A DNA stretch of 64,000 nt. Origin: Parapristionchus giblindavisi. Its lineage: Eukaryota; Nematoda; Chromadorea; Rhabditida; Diplogasteridae. The notes beneath the pieces were generated by a model. That model made no database searches, was not told the origin of the DNA, and was given only the letters and a program-made list of their open reading frames with translations. This document shows positions 1 to 10,599 of the stretch, piece after piece (the stretch's first letter is position 1; the number at the start of each line of letters is the position of its first letter). The stretch lies in NCBI GenBank assembly GCA_943737045.1, contig CALSFV010000038.1:186001-250000 (forward strand), given 5' to 3'. A program made the position numbers and the translations under genes.

Positions 1-40
1 TCATCTTTCTTCCTTCTATTATTGAATTGATGGAATCAAG

Positions 41-1015
41 AATAGAAATATGAATAAGGATACGGTAATCATCAATCGATGTCCTAGACCTGCCAATTCT
101 TTTATTACCCTTATTTTATTTCTATTGAATACCCTGATTCAGGAGCAAATTGGTGACTATGCAGCGACATTCTACATGGTGGATGGAATGACACTCGTCA
201 CTAGGAAGAGGTTATTGGTTTTCATGAAGTTAAAAGTAATTCAAAAATGATTTAGGCGGGAACATCTAACGAATGAGGATATCAAGAAGAACAAAACATT
301 CATACAGAGTTTCACTCAAGGATCGACTGTTAGAGATGAAGATTTTAAGGTGAACAAATGATCTTATTTGGATAAATTATTGATCTTTCACCATTGATCT
401 TACGAGATGATGACATTGATAAATATCTTAAAACTTTTATTTTATAGTGCATGTTACACATAATTTTACAATTTCATTTATTTATTGATGGATTGATTCA
501 GTCCCTTCAACATCGTAAATCGTTGCCTCCTCCGGGTCGTATGCCAACTACATGGGAAGAATATGAAGGAGCTGCACCCGGTGCTCCACCCCCTTTGGGT
601 CGACCTCATTTATTGAAACAAAATGCGAAACAATTCAAAGCATTGATTGGAATGGTTAGTAGCAATCTCTGAGAGTAAATCGATAATAACTAATGTATAT
701 TACAGTCGGACGAATTCCCGTTAGGAGTCGATGTACTTCTTGATATTCTCGAGATCGTCGCTCCCTTTAAACATCTCAATAAGCTCCGTCGATTCTGCGA
801 TGCACGACTCCCGCCCGGATTCCCCGTTCGATTAGGTACGGTAGTTTGGAAATCGATATATGCAAAACTTGATGTTTTCAGAAATTCCGTTGCTGCCTAC
901 GATCTCAGCCAAAGTGACATTTCAACGTTTCCAGTTTATGGATGAAATTAGCGAGAAAATGTTCCGTGTTCCCGCGTCCTACCGCGAAGATCCTTCACGA
1001 TTCCCCGATTTATAA
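41..1015 (+). CDS. ANKRD13C: ANKRD13-family protein (GPCR-chaperone domain), C-terminal exons only
   Basis: This is the 3' part of a gene that begins outside the window. Exons read as 41-64 (tentative), 143-210, 256-349, 502-654, 706-835 and 882-1015 (TAA), with phase kept at each junction. The product follows the C-terminal GPCR-chaperone domain of the ANKRD13 family closely. Visible landmarks are a block containing RKRREHL, a RKSLPPP stretch, WEEYEG, an EFPLG...APFKH segment, LPPGFPVRLEIP, and the diagnostic C-terminus YREDPSRFPDL. The best match in memory is the ANKRD13C subtype, an ER-associated protein reported to affect biogenesis of some GPCRs; that subtype call is from recall, not a search. 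The ankyrin repeats would lie upstream and are not in the window. A role with the nearby receptors would be speculation. Confidence 0.88.
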
Positions 1016-2246
1016 AACATAATGTATACTGATCTAATATCGATTTTTCTTGAGCTTTTATTGATTTTCCCTGACTGCCCAATAATTTGCCGGTTCATGC
1101 CACAACATACAGTCTCTTATAGATCCCCGTTTCACTTATTGATTACCAGTCACAAATAAGCCACACCTACTTATCGATCAATTTTGATCCAAATCAATCG
1201 ATACTCAGCCAAAAACAGTTTGACCAACTACTTGCATTGACTACTGCTAATACTTGCCATAAAATCTTTAATTATGTGCCTGATAAAATTGTTGCAAATT
1301 CCGTGAAACAAACTCCAGACATAGAGGAAAACGGAGACCAACTTGAAAGAATGATATGATTACGCCTCGGCGAATGATGTAATAGATTCTAAAGGATATC
1401 AAACCTACACCTTAGCCTAGATTGAATGACATTCTCGAATCTAGAAGTTGCCTTTACCACATTATTGCGGCTTTTTCATGTATTATGCAATTATATGTTG
1501 GATCTGATCAATAGCTTTTAGAATTCGAAAAATTTAATGCTTTTTACAAATGATTAATAATAATAGTTTATCATTTCTTACAGAGATATTACTGATGTGA
1601 CAAAATTGATATTAATGTAGTAGTTTGTATAGATCATTTTGTTTCATAGTATCCTATATTTCGATACTCATCTTTGTATGAGACGTGACAGAATCTATAC
1701 ATTATTGTTAATAAATTATAGGCGTAAAAGAATGAAAATGAAAAATCTTGGACGGCACTAACGAAACAGTGGTATTCTTAAAATTCTCAGACTAAAATGA
1801 GTTGTGACTACACGATTACTCATTTTCATTCCATTTTAATAGTACAACTTATCTCTCTCATAATGTATACTGTGATATACTGTAGTTATTATTCAATGAT
1901 TCACTCCCTCTTGCACCGTACGCTCCAACAAACTTAGATCCTATTAATATAATAGAAGCTCAAAGTTCGCATGTTTTAAATTATTGTACCCTACTCTGTA
2001 GTCTTGTTAAAAGACACAATAGGTATAATTACTATAATTATAATTCTTTACAACATTCTTCATATTCTCTTATCCACATTTTTGTTATATGAACATCTCT
2101 TTGACTCCCATATTCTTTTGAAGATTCTATGATTCAAAATTTTGTCTCGAAAAAATGAACGACTATTGTTTTAGACGTCAGAAACATTTTTGACTGCATC
2201 TTCCGATCAATTTTTACTGCTATTTATAAATTCTAATTCAAGTATA
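1016..2246. other. Intergenic region between the ANKRD13 gene and the receptor
   Basis: AT-rich sequence with no exon-like ORF, no recognisable repeat and no RNA gene. It should hold the ANKRD13 3' UTR and the receptor promoter, but I could not assign any site. Confidence 0.5.
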
Positions 2247-5200
2247 ATGAACGTTTCGACGATTATCGATTACTCATCGACTCTCGCTACCATAACCTCT
2301 CTTGTTACGACAACTCCGAAGCCTTGCTCTATAAATTATCTGACTGGTATAAAGACAGCTATGTATGTCCCTCTAGGAGGTGAGGATTACGATAGAACCG
2401 GAAGTACGGTCACATCCGTGTTTTAGGAGGTGCCGCTCTTACGAATGCAATCCTTGTCATATCTATTATAAGGAAGTCAAGTCTTCGATCAAAGAAAGAA
2501 TATCAATTGACTATGGCTCTTTCTTTCGCTGATTTCGTTGAAGGTTTTAAATATTTACTTTCCCCCTTTTATACACAACATTTAAACAGCCAAATGAGCA
2601 AGTAGTCATACTTTTTTTTAATTTTAAACTTACAAGGGAATGGTAATAGAGTTATGATTTGTGACATAAACCATTCGAACCGCCATGGAATTCTGATAAG
2701 ACACCGTTGATGAGAAATCTCAAATGTTTATGCGCTTCGAGAAAATCGATATTGAAATTCGGCCAACCAAATGTGGCTTTGTGTGGATCGAACCCCTGAC
2801 AGTCAAAAGTAAACGGACGCACCTAATCCACTAAAATACACAAGCCGTTGATTCGAAAGAAGATAAGAGTTCACCAACCCATCTGCATGAGTTGTGTAGG
2901 AAGCACACAAATTTGGCCGAATTTCAATGTCGATTTTCTCGAAGCGCATAAACATTTGAGATTTCTCATCAACGGTGTCTTATCAGAATTCCATGGCGGT
3001 TCGAATGGCTTATGTCACAAATCATAACTCGACGGGGATTATTTACCATTCCCTTGTTACCAAAAATTTGATTTAAATGTGGAATTTTTTTTATATTTTT
3101 TAAATATTTTTCCGACAGGTTTCGCTACATTCATCGGTGGTATCTATCGACTACCGTATACCTACAGTACGACATCATGTAACGTCTACAGGGTAAGATC
3201 GAGTGTAATCGTCTATATCCTCAATCATTGATTCATAGAATGTACTCACTATGCATCAATACTTTGGGTGTGGGAATGGGAATTTGATCCTAGATGACGA
3301 CTGGTTTATGGTGTTTCTCTTGTATTTCCAGTCTACTTAAATTACGTCGCTGACTAGAAGTTAAAGCAAGTTTACAATTTATAAGTGAAAGAACATTTGA
3401 CGAAAAGCATTACAGTATTATACACCGCTTGCAGTAAACTTACGCCTAACTAGAAGTTGACTTGCTAGTCTATTTCAAATGGAAATGATAAGTAACCTAC
3501 TAGTTTTGAAATACCAGAGATATAGAGTAGTACTGTAGTGACAGTTCTGTCTTTTCCAGACTACACTCTTCTGTATGTGTCTTCCTCATACATTCATGTG
3601 GAGATGGTCAGATACGGCTACTGGATGGATGTTAGCTGCTCTTGCTATTGATCGATACATGACCATTCATCATACTATATGGTATCTAACGTACGGTAGA
3701 TTAATCTTTGATCTTTCTACTTATTGTTAGACTTACAAGGGAATGGTCTCAGCTCGCGGAAAGCAAACTGGATGAAAATTTACGCAGACATAGCTGAACG
3801 TATTATAAGATCATTGGTGGGTCCAAACTTTGGGCACATTTGTAGAAATCAAAATGATTTTTCGCAAAGATACACAAAATACTGCTCACTAAAATACCGT
3901 TCCATTTGTTATCTTCACTCAGAAAACAGAATATGCATCGAAAAGTCGTTTTGAGGCTGAATTAAGTGTGACCAAACTTTATACCCATTTTCTGGCTCAC
4001 CAATTGCACGCCACAATTTTTGGACTTCACCAATGATCTTATAACACGTTTAACTATGTCTATGCAAATTTTTATCCAGCTGAGACCACTCCGCAATTTT
4101 AGGGGGGCCAATAATTTGGTAGAAGTGGGGCCAATAATTTGGTGGATCGTAAAAGTTGACTATAAAATTTGGCTACCAGACAAGCCCCACTTTTAAAGTT
4201 GAGTCAATAATTTGATGGTTGAGCCAATAATTTGGTTCGAAGTGGGGCTAAAATTTTAGACTAAAATAACAGCCCCACTTCGAACCAAATTATTGGCTCA
4301 ACCACCAAATTATTGACCCAACTTCAAAGTGGGGCTTGTCTGGTAGCCAAATTTTAGGCACCCAGAAATGTTCGACCAAATTATTGGCCCACCTAAAATT
4401 GCGGAGCCACTCCCCACGTTAGTTCAAAATGTGAAAGAGATGGGAATAGCGGGGCAAAAGGAATGCTGAAAGCGACTTTCCAAATCTGTGGTGCGCGCCT
4501 TGGTGGGTTTTTGCAATAATGAGACGATAGTCATTAGACAGAGCGGCGCACCTCAGACAATTTTGGTAGCGCGGCGGAGATTGCGATAGAGACAATCATT
4601 GGATGCCATGGCGCACGCACATCCTCTCTAATGAATCCCACCAAACCCGTCTGGCATCCGCAGCGCCCTCTTTATATTCAATCTTTTTTCTAAAACTTCT
4701 GCCAGCGGTGGAAAACGATATTTCATTGGTGCCCTGCTATTACAGAGGCTGAACTAACGTGTCCCTTGTTAGTGACCTTAAAGAAGGGGACACACGAGTT
4801 TTTTCGTGACTAAACTGGCCGGGCAGAACTATAGATCACATCTCATGGTATACAAAACCAATTTTCTCTAAAATTTTAGAAGCACCGGAATACCGTAATT
4901 CGGGCTTAAAGTTCATTGATAGGGAAAGGCGCGAGTTTTTGAAATTGAAGCACAAATATATAGAAAATTTCAAACGGGAATCGAACCCGCGTGGCGCGGT
5001 TACAAGCGCTGACTACTAACCACTGAGTCACACGCTCTACGCGTTCAACCAGTCAAATCTAATAGAGAACAGAATGCCACTTCCTATGTCCCACGTTCTT
5101 CATATCAATAGCGCAGCCCAAATCTCGTGGGTAACCTTCTTTAAATACGACGACGCACAAATATTACTACTACAAATTTACATATCAAAATTTAACTTAC

Positions 5201-7313
5201 CGCGTGCAATCCTATACCTGTACATTTTCATAATCAATTATCATTTCTATTTTCAGAAGAGGAGAGAACATCACCAAAGCGTCAATCAGCTTGGTCTATG
5301 GAACATCGCTAGTGAGTTTTCCTTTTTGAGTATGGAAAAATGTGCAAAAGATAAGGGCCAAGCCGGTGATCGAAACCGGGACCTCTCGCACCCAAAGCGA
5401 GAATCATACCACTAGACCACTTGGCCGATGCATAGAGAGAGCTAGAGTTGATCTTTGTTAACGCGTGCGCTCACTCTTGCTGGCGGGTGTAATGGAATTT
5501 TTTTTGAAAAATGATGCAATTTAAATTAAGATATTCTTCGCAATAGCATGGATCAAACCTCTTCAAATGTTTTTTGATGGTAAAATGGTACCAATTGTAT
5601 GTGGAACAAGTGGATTCATTGATCTAACGTAAGATATTTAATAGAGTAGTTATAAAATCATCTAGAAACCTAATCTTTTTAGCGCGACTAGGATAACACA
5701 CATAACACGCACATAACATAACACTAGAATTTTATATACTAGATCGTAGTTTCCTATGTTTGAAGTTACTTCAAATTCCCTCGAATTGCACCGTTTACTA
5801 GTTTATTGTTAACAAATGACTACATTTCAAGATGATTTGAAAAGAGTGTACGTACAATGTTAAAATGGAGAGATACAATAAAAGAATACACGTATTTCAC
5901 ATTATACGTGCACCATTATTGTTATAGAAAAAGATAATCCCTTCATTCAATATCTTTTGTATGTTTTATACTGATACCAAAACTCACACAATTTGTGTAC
6001 CTAAAGAATTTCTTTTGATAGATTTACGTGGCAAATAAATAAATAATAAATATCTCCAGGTTGGTTCAAATAACCAAATACGTAGGCGCTGTTGGATCTG
6101 CACTCTCTGTCGTCATTTCCACATATGTTGCACTACGAATTCGAGAGTTTATCAGGAAGGTCGAGGTTACTTTTATTATTTTGAATACAAAAGAGAAAAG
6201 AATACTCCACTTTTCACACAAACTTTCATTTGTTCATTTAGTTGTGAACATGGGATCAGCACAAGATCAATGAAGTTATGTCGATAAATAAAAATTACAC
6301 TATCTTAATTGTTACAATGAATCATTTATGAAAATGGAGTATAATTTCAGACCCATTCGACATATTCTCGTCGAGAACGATCAAAGGCAAGGAAAGAGCT
6401 TACCTTCACTGTTACTTCACTTATCAAAGGGTTCGTTCACATTTAAATAATGACTACTGTACTCTGTAATAATACTCTGTTCCGCAGAAATTTATCTATG
6501 TCGTATTTGCATTTGACTTATTTTATCATATACGCACGCATGAATGAAAAATTTGTCGTAAAATTTGTGGAAATAATTTATGAACACAATGTACTCTCAA
6601 ATACAAAAATATATATAAATCAAGAAATTATCAATTTATCGATTTGGGGAAGTGTTAACGACTTCTGAAAAATTGTCTGGTTACATTAGGCGGTGGCTAG
6701 CCCATCGCAAAAACTTAACTCAATCTTATATCAAACAAAACTCATTCCCTGGTTGTTGATTTATTTCATCTTTGATCTTTCAGTCTGTGCACTCTCATTC
6801 TGGATTCGTTTCCACGATCCTTCGGAGTTTATTCTATGATTCGTGAACAAATCGACGGATACAACCCGGAAAGTAAGGAACAAAAGTTCAATCTACAAAG
6901 ATCAATCTACAAAGATCAACCTACAAAAATAATAAAAAAATGCATTCTTACAGGCGGTGGAGTGGGGTCGTTCTTCTTTATCTTAACCAAGGTAAACGCT
7001 ATGCTGAATGTGTTTATCTACGGTACGAGACAACCGGAGGTGAGATATCAAAGATCAAAGATTAAAATATCTGAAATCACGATCAAACATAGCCAAAAGA
7101 TCAATATTTCTATGATTTTGATTTATTTAAATTGGATTAAGCATAGAAAGATTGTGAACGTGTCGGACCATCTAATATTATCCAAAGATCAAAGATTAAC
7201 TAATTTTTCAGGTCAAACGAGCGGTCACCGAACTTTTCTGTTGTCAAACCTTATCGAAGACTGAATCCGTAGCCAGATTTAACAGTGAAAATTCACCATC
7301 GAATGTGAATTGA
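2247..7313 (+). CDS. Rhodopsin-like seven-transmembrane receptor (Srsx-like), 354 aa
   Basis: Eleven exons: 2247-2379, 2427-2543, 3119-3192, 3560-3690, 5257-5311, 5531-5628, 6060-6159, 6351-6430, 6784-6872, 6954-7039 and 7212-7313 (TGA). All junction phases agree and the sum is 355 codons including stop. TM1 follows a Ser/Thr-rich N-terminus ([10 protein letters not shown] at about 45), TM2 contains ALSFADF, and the end of TM3 carries a canonical DRY at residues 139-141. TM4 runs through [13 protein letters not shown]5 segment is followed by a basic third loop rich in Arg and Lys, and TM7 has N307-A-M-L-N311...IY315, a variant of NPxxY. The family is rhodopsin-like, and the overall look is closest to nematode Srsx receptors; the subfamily is uncertain. 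Introns 2, 3 and 4 are swollen by transposons and intron 5 holds a tRNA gene on the opposite strand. The ATG at 2247 was chosen because it is the downstream Met of the only open frame; 2190 is an upstream alternative. The ligand is unknown. Confidence 0.85.
2629..3060. mobile_element. Foldback element FB1 (TTACAAGGG termini) in receptor intron 2
   Basis: The left arm starts TTACAAGGGAATGG and the right arm ends CCATTCCCTTGTTAC. The arms pair over roughly 140 bases (for example, a block around GCGCTTCGAGAAAATCG recurs inverted near 2930-2950). A short unpaired centre lies at about 2775-2905. There is no coding capacity, so it is non-autonomous. Confidence 0.85.
3317..3519. mobile_element. MITE of the CTCTGGTATTTC family, copy 1 (receptor intron 3)
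   Basis: The ends are an imperfect CTCTTGTATTTCC and GAAATACCAGAG. The interior shares blocks such as TTACGTCGCTGACTAGAAG and GAACATTTGACGAAA with a second copy at 25908-26081 in another gene's intron. About 200 bp, non-coding. Confidence 0.75.
3732..4772. mobile_element. Foldback element FB2 (TTACAAGGG termini) with a nested element
   Basis: The left end is TTACAAGGGAATGGTCTCAG and the right end is GTGTCCCTTGTTAG. Inverted blocks such as ATAGCTGAACGTATTATAAG and its counterpart near 4030-4050 support pairing, but the arms are more decayed than in FB1. A separate palindrome is nested at 4091-4406. It fills most of receptor intron 4. Confidence 0.65.
4091..4406. mobile_element. Palindromic element nested inside FB2
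   Basis: Arms begin CCGCAATTTTAGG and end CCTAAAATTGCGG. They are built from repeated modules of the form (C)CAATAATTTGGT and GAAGTGGGGC, which recur in inverted order on the right. The centre is near 4260-4275. It would fold into a stem of about 150 bp. Confidence 0.75.
4778..5045 (-). mobile_element. tRNA-derived SINE-like element S1 (receptor intron 4)
   Basis: On the minus strand the head is tRNA-like: an A-box-like run (TGACTCAGTGGTTAG) and a B box (GGTTCGATTCC) lie between 4974 and 5036, but no 7-bp acceptor stem can form, so it is not a functional tRNA. The other end (plus strand) starts TTAAAGAAGGGGACACACGAG followed by TTTTTTCGTGAC, a block shared with the TTAA-flanked P elements. 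Related pieces occur near 34030, 46500 and 50430. Confidence 0.65.
5355..5426 (-). tRNA. tRNA-Pro (anticodon UGG)
   Basis: The minus-strand sequence folds as a complete tRNA. It has acceptor GGCCAAG paired with CTTGGCC, a D arm with GGTCTAGTGGTA, a six-pair anticodon stem TCTCGC/GCGAGA enclosing the loop TTTGGGT (anticodon TGG), and a T arm CCGGT-TTCGATC-ACCGG. A and B boxes are intact. No intron, no encoded CCA; an A/T-rich stretch follows. It lies antisense inside intron 5 of the 7TM receptor gene. The perfect stems favour a functional gene over a SINE fragment. Confidence 0.9.
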
Positions 7314-7731
7314 GATCAAAGATCAAAGATTAGGAAACAAAGAATTATAAATTGATAATTGAAATAGCATTGAATCTTTTCATATAGGTATTTGTTACCT
7401 CTCTTATTTATTCCGTGCAGGGATTCTCATACTGTCCTTTTTATCATATTTCTTTCCAGTTTCCCCAATACTGCCACTCCAACCAAATACACACTCTTCA
7501 TATAGATACTTTTCTCTATCTCTTCTTATGATCATTTCCACCTCCCATTCCATGATAAACAAATATAATTGAATATAATTTATCTACAGGATTAGTGTTT
7601 AGCATGATCCAGTTAACTATAAGTGAGATCAGGGCAATTCGGTACCAAACTACAATCTGCAGATCAAAACTGACAACTGCACGTGAGATCAAAGGTCAGA
7701 CTACAAACTACATCGGAGATCAAAGGACAGA
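7314..7731. repeat. Short convergent spacer with GATCAAA-type repeats
   Basis: This is the space between the stop codons of the receptor (+) and the START gene (-). It carries scattered or tandem copies of GATCAAA (7315-7330, 7663-7730) and related CTACAAA words. The same repeat occurs in introns of both neighbours and in the sulfatase introns. The rest is AT-rich 3' flank. Confidence 0.6.
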
Positions 7732-8826
7732 CTACAAACTACACTGGGCAAGATGCTCCTCGCTAACGGAAGGCTTGTTGTCCTTCGTCGCCTTGGCGAG
7801 CGCACGCAGCTTGTCCACAGCAAACTTGGGCTACAAAGATCGTGCTTATTCCAAGTTCAAACTACAAAGATCAAACCTTGGCAGCAGAAACGACGCTAGC
7901 AATGAGCCGAGGAGCGTTCAACTTGAGATCAGAGTGGAAGTACATGGTGAACATGACATCTGTAGTGAATAAAGATCAAAGATCAAACTATAAAGATCAA
8001 AGATCATACCATTCCCTTGTTGTTCTAGTACATATCCTCCAAGCTGATTCTCAGTTCGAACAACATCGGCCTGTTCGGCTGGAGCATTGGGGAAATCATG
8101 GATAGATCGAGAGGCGAGAAGAAGCAGCGATGGAGAAACTCGATTAATTGAGATAACATCAACCTGCAAGAGATCAAAGATCAAAGATCATATTTTCAAA
8201 AGATCAAAGATCAACCTACCGTATCACGAGCAGAGATGGGGAACTTCTTGCGAGTGACATGGTGCACGACACGCATCAAACCATCATCAGAAGTCTCCAA
8301 AATCTGAGTGAAATAGTCCATTAAGATCAGGTTTTTATCCTTTTTCCTACATTGGTCTTTGAATCGAGAAGTTCATCCCACTGTGTGCGATAGGGTAGCC
8401 ATGGAGCGAGAAGAGCATACGTGTGATTCATCGTTGTGTTCTGAAGTTTAGGTTGTGATTAAGTCGACCTTATCCGCTAAGGTCCGTTAAGGTGAGTACC
8501 TTAAGCAGTGTGGCCGCACGCAGAATGTCCTCCATGCACGCGGGATTTTCGCTGCGACGAGTGTACACCTGGACAGAAGTACGGTAAGGTTACTGTAATT
8601 CGATGGACGTTAGGTAGTCAAAGTCATGGATGGATAACAACAGTAACCCTATCATACGCGTAGCAACAAGCAGTAACGTAGCCATATGTATTACCGTAAC
8701 CCTACCGTATACCTTGCTCTCAGCATCTCCAAACTTGCTGATCGACCATTCCTCGATAGGTCTTCCGTGCAGGACGAGAAGATCATCCATGACTGCTTTG
8801 CCGGTCGAAGCGTACGATGCGGACAT
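7732..8826 (-). CDS. START-domain (StAR-related lipid transfer) protein, 230 aa
   Basis: Seven exons on the minus strand: 8713-8826 (ATG), 8500-8568, 8351-8440, 8220-8303, 8010-8163, 7877-7959 and 7732-7830 (TAG). All phases agree. The protein is about the size of a single START domain. Visible landmarks are WSISKFGD...SKVYTRR, a PYRTQWDELLDS segment (the Y-R-x-x-W-D element of START domains), a central VDVISINRV strand followed by LLLLASRSIHDFPN, GGYVLE, and a C-terminal helix LIASVVSAAK. The family binds or transfers lipids or sterols in a hydrophobic pocket. There is no signal peptide, TM segment or extra domain, so it is probably a soluble minimal START protein. The bound lipid cannot be told from sequence. 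Introns are 46-144 bases and three contain GATCAAA repeats. It is convergent with the upstream receptor. Confidence 0.8.
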
Positions 8827-9337
8827 ACTGTAAGAACGGATTACTGTAAACGATTGATAAATCATTTACATCCATTTGTATGAAATCCAATGTACATAGT
8901 AGATTGTGGAAAAGTCGAGTTCAAAAGATCAATGTGACCCATAAAGTTCTAGTGACATGAAGAGATGAGATGATGACCCTAACAGTACTTAATGAATACT
9001 TAGGCCTTAGCCGTTAAGAACAGACTTACTTTGGTTAGTAGAAGTGTAGTTAGTTGAGTAGACAAAATGACTGAATGCCATCCATCTATGCATCATCACG
9101 ATAAACGACGCGAGAGGTTGATCTATCTATCAATACATTCTAGTCTTCCTATACTCTCATCATCTTCCATACTCTCTCGTCCTCCCTATCAAACCAATCA
9201 ATCAATAGCCTTTTCTGTGTCTGTTTCCATTGAATCCTCACCCTATTCCCTTCGTCTATTCATCGTTTCTATTTCAATGATTCCTCCATCAGAACATAGA
9301 AGGGCTTCCTTTCCATTATAGTGTATTAAATTGAGAG
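8827..9337. other. Intergenic region upstream of the START gene
   Basis: No coding exon recognised. It presumably carries the START promoter on the minus strand. It becomes CT/GA-rich toward 9200 and after. Open frames here are composition artefacts. Confidence 0.45.
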
Positions 9338-9468
9338 GCAGAAGAAGGAAGAGGGAGAGGGAGAGGTAGAGAGAGGGAGAGGTAGAGAGGGGGAGAGGTA
9401 GAGAGAGGGAGAGGTAGAGAGAGGGAGAGGTAGAGAGAGGGAGAGGTAGAGAGAGGGAGAGGTAGAGG
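9338..9468. repeat. Purine-rich tandem repeat, GAGAGGGAGAGGTA unit
   Basis: A unit of about 14 bases (GAGAGGGAGAGGTA) is repeated roughly eight times with little variation. The opposite strand gives a Leu/Pro/Ser-rich open frame that is only a shadow of the repeat. Pyrimidine-rich sequence continues to about 9800. Confidence 0.9.
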
Positions 9469-10261
9469 ACCTTTTCCCCATCTATTGCCATAATCTCTTG
9501 GTCTCCTTACTCATCACATTTCTCCCTCTGCACTCTCTTCATTCTCCATACTCTCTCGTTCCTTCTCTGCTTCTCTGACACTCTCTTCATTATACATACT
9601 CTCTCATTGGTAGTCCTCTCGTCCCTTACTCTCTGTTCATTCATTTGTATACGACCTCACCGCCTCCCTCTCCATTCTGCCCTCTCCCTCTCCCTTCCTC
9701 CACATCACCCCACTCTCCTTCTGCCCTCTCCCTCTCCCTTTAGCCCCTGTCCCTGTCCCTCTGCCTCTCTCCACTCGTCCCTTCATCATCTCTCCATCTT
9801 CTACTCTTGTTTCCTCTCATATGAACGTTGCTCTTGGCAACTAATACAATTCTCCACCTCTTCTCATCTTCTTTCTCTTCTCGTTTTCCTTGTGTCCACT
9901 CTTATATGTATATTCTCGTCATGATATAATTATAGAAGGGTCAAGGGGGAGAAGACAACTATCGATCACATTGACTTCCATCAAAATGTTGTGTCTTGGA
10001 GAGGCCATCTCGGCTGATTATTCAGCCATGGAGACACTTCTCATATCGGTAATTGAGTTAATAAATGTTCTGTATAATTTGCCTATATTAAACACATATA
10101 TGTATTTTATTAATCACGATTACGGATATAAATGTATTTTTGGTATTTAAAAAATGTACAAAAAAGGTCACTCCACGATAAAGAAATTTGAATTAGCGCC
10201 AAGTGTACTGTAATGACTCGTCCAGAAGTTGAGGCTGTTTGCCGGCAACCAGGCTGGTTGT
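9469..10261. other. Pyrimidine-rich intergenic DNA upstream of the Gly/Ser/Tyr-rich gene
   Basis: Strong CT bias on the plus strand up to about 9900 (CTCTCCCT runs), then AT-rich. No exon with convincing splice context, although an untranslated 5' exon of the next gene could be hidden here. Confidence 0.4.
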
Positions 10262-10385
10262 CAAAATTATCTCAAGTTTCAAACAACCATCCTTGAGTTT
10301 CAAACAACCATCTTTGAGTTTCAAACAACCATGTTTCAGTTTCAAATACCCATGTTTCAATTTCAAATACCCATCTTTCTGTTGC
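10262..10385. repeat. Imperfect tandem repeat of about 20 bases
   Basis: Five to six copies of a unit like TTTCAAACAACCATCCTTGAG, drifting to TTTCAAATACCCATGTTTCA. It is open on both strands, hence spurious peptides; non-coding minisatellite. Confidence 0.85.
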
Positions 10386-10599
10386 ATGTTACGAACTTTG
10401 CGATTTAAACCTTTTTTTACTCATTTCGTGCCTATAACTTTCATGAACTGCCTCAAATTCTGAATTTTTTTCGCTTGTTTACAAATTAGGCGCGTCCCTA
10501 AAGATAGCGTCGTCCCTTTTTGAATTTGAAACATATTGCCATATTAATTTTAGTTTCTAAATTTCGCTTGATATTAATTATAATTAATTTAAGCCAGCT

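Noticed and set aside
4974..5036. Possible tRNA-Thr on the minus strand
   Set aside because: A and B boxes are present but no acceptor stem forms; related tRNA-like pieces recur as part of a repeat, so it is a SINE head.
9243..9491. Leu/Pro/Ser-rich ORF on the minus strand
   Set aside because: It is the translation of the GAGAGGGAGAGGTA tandem repeat and its flanks; no splice sites or family similarity.
10193..10463. Overlapping repetitive ORFs on both strands
   Set aside because: Both are frames of the 20-base minisatellite at 10262-10385.
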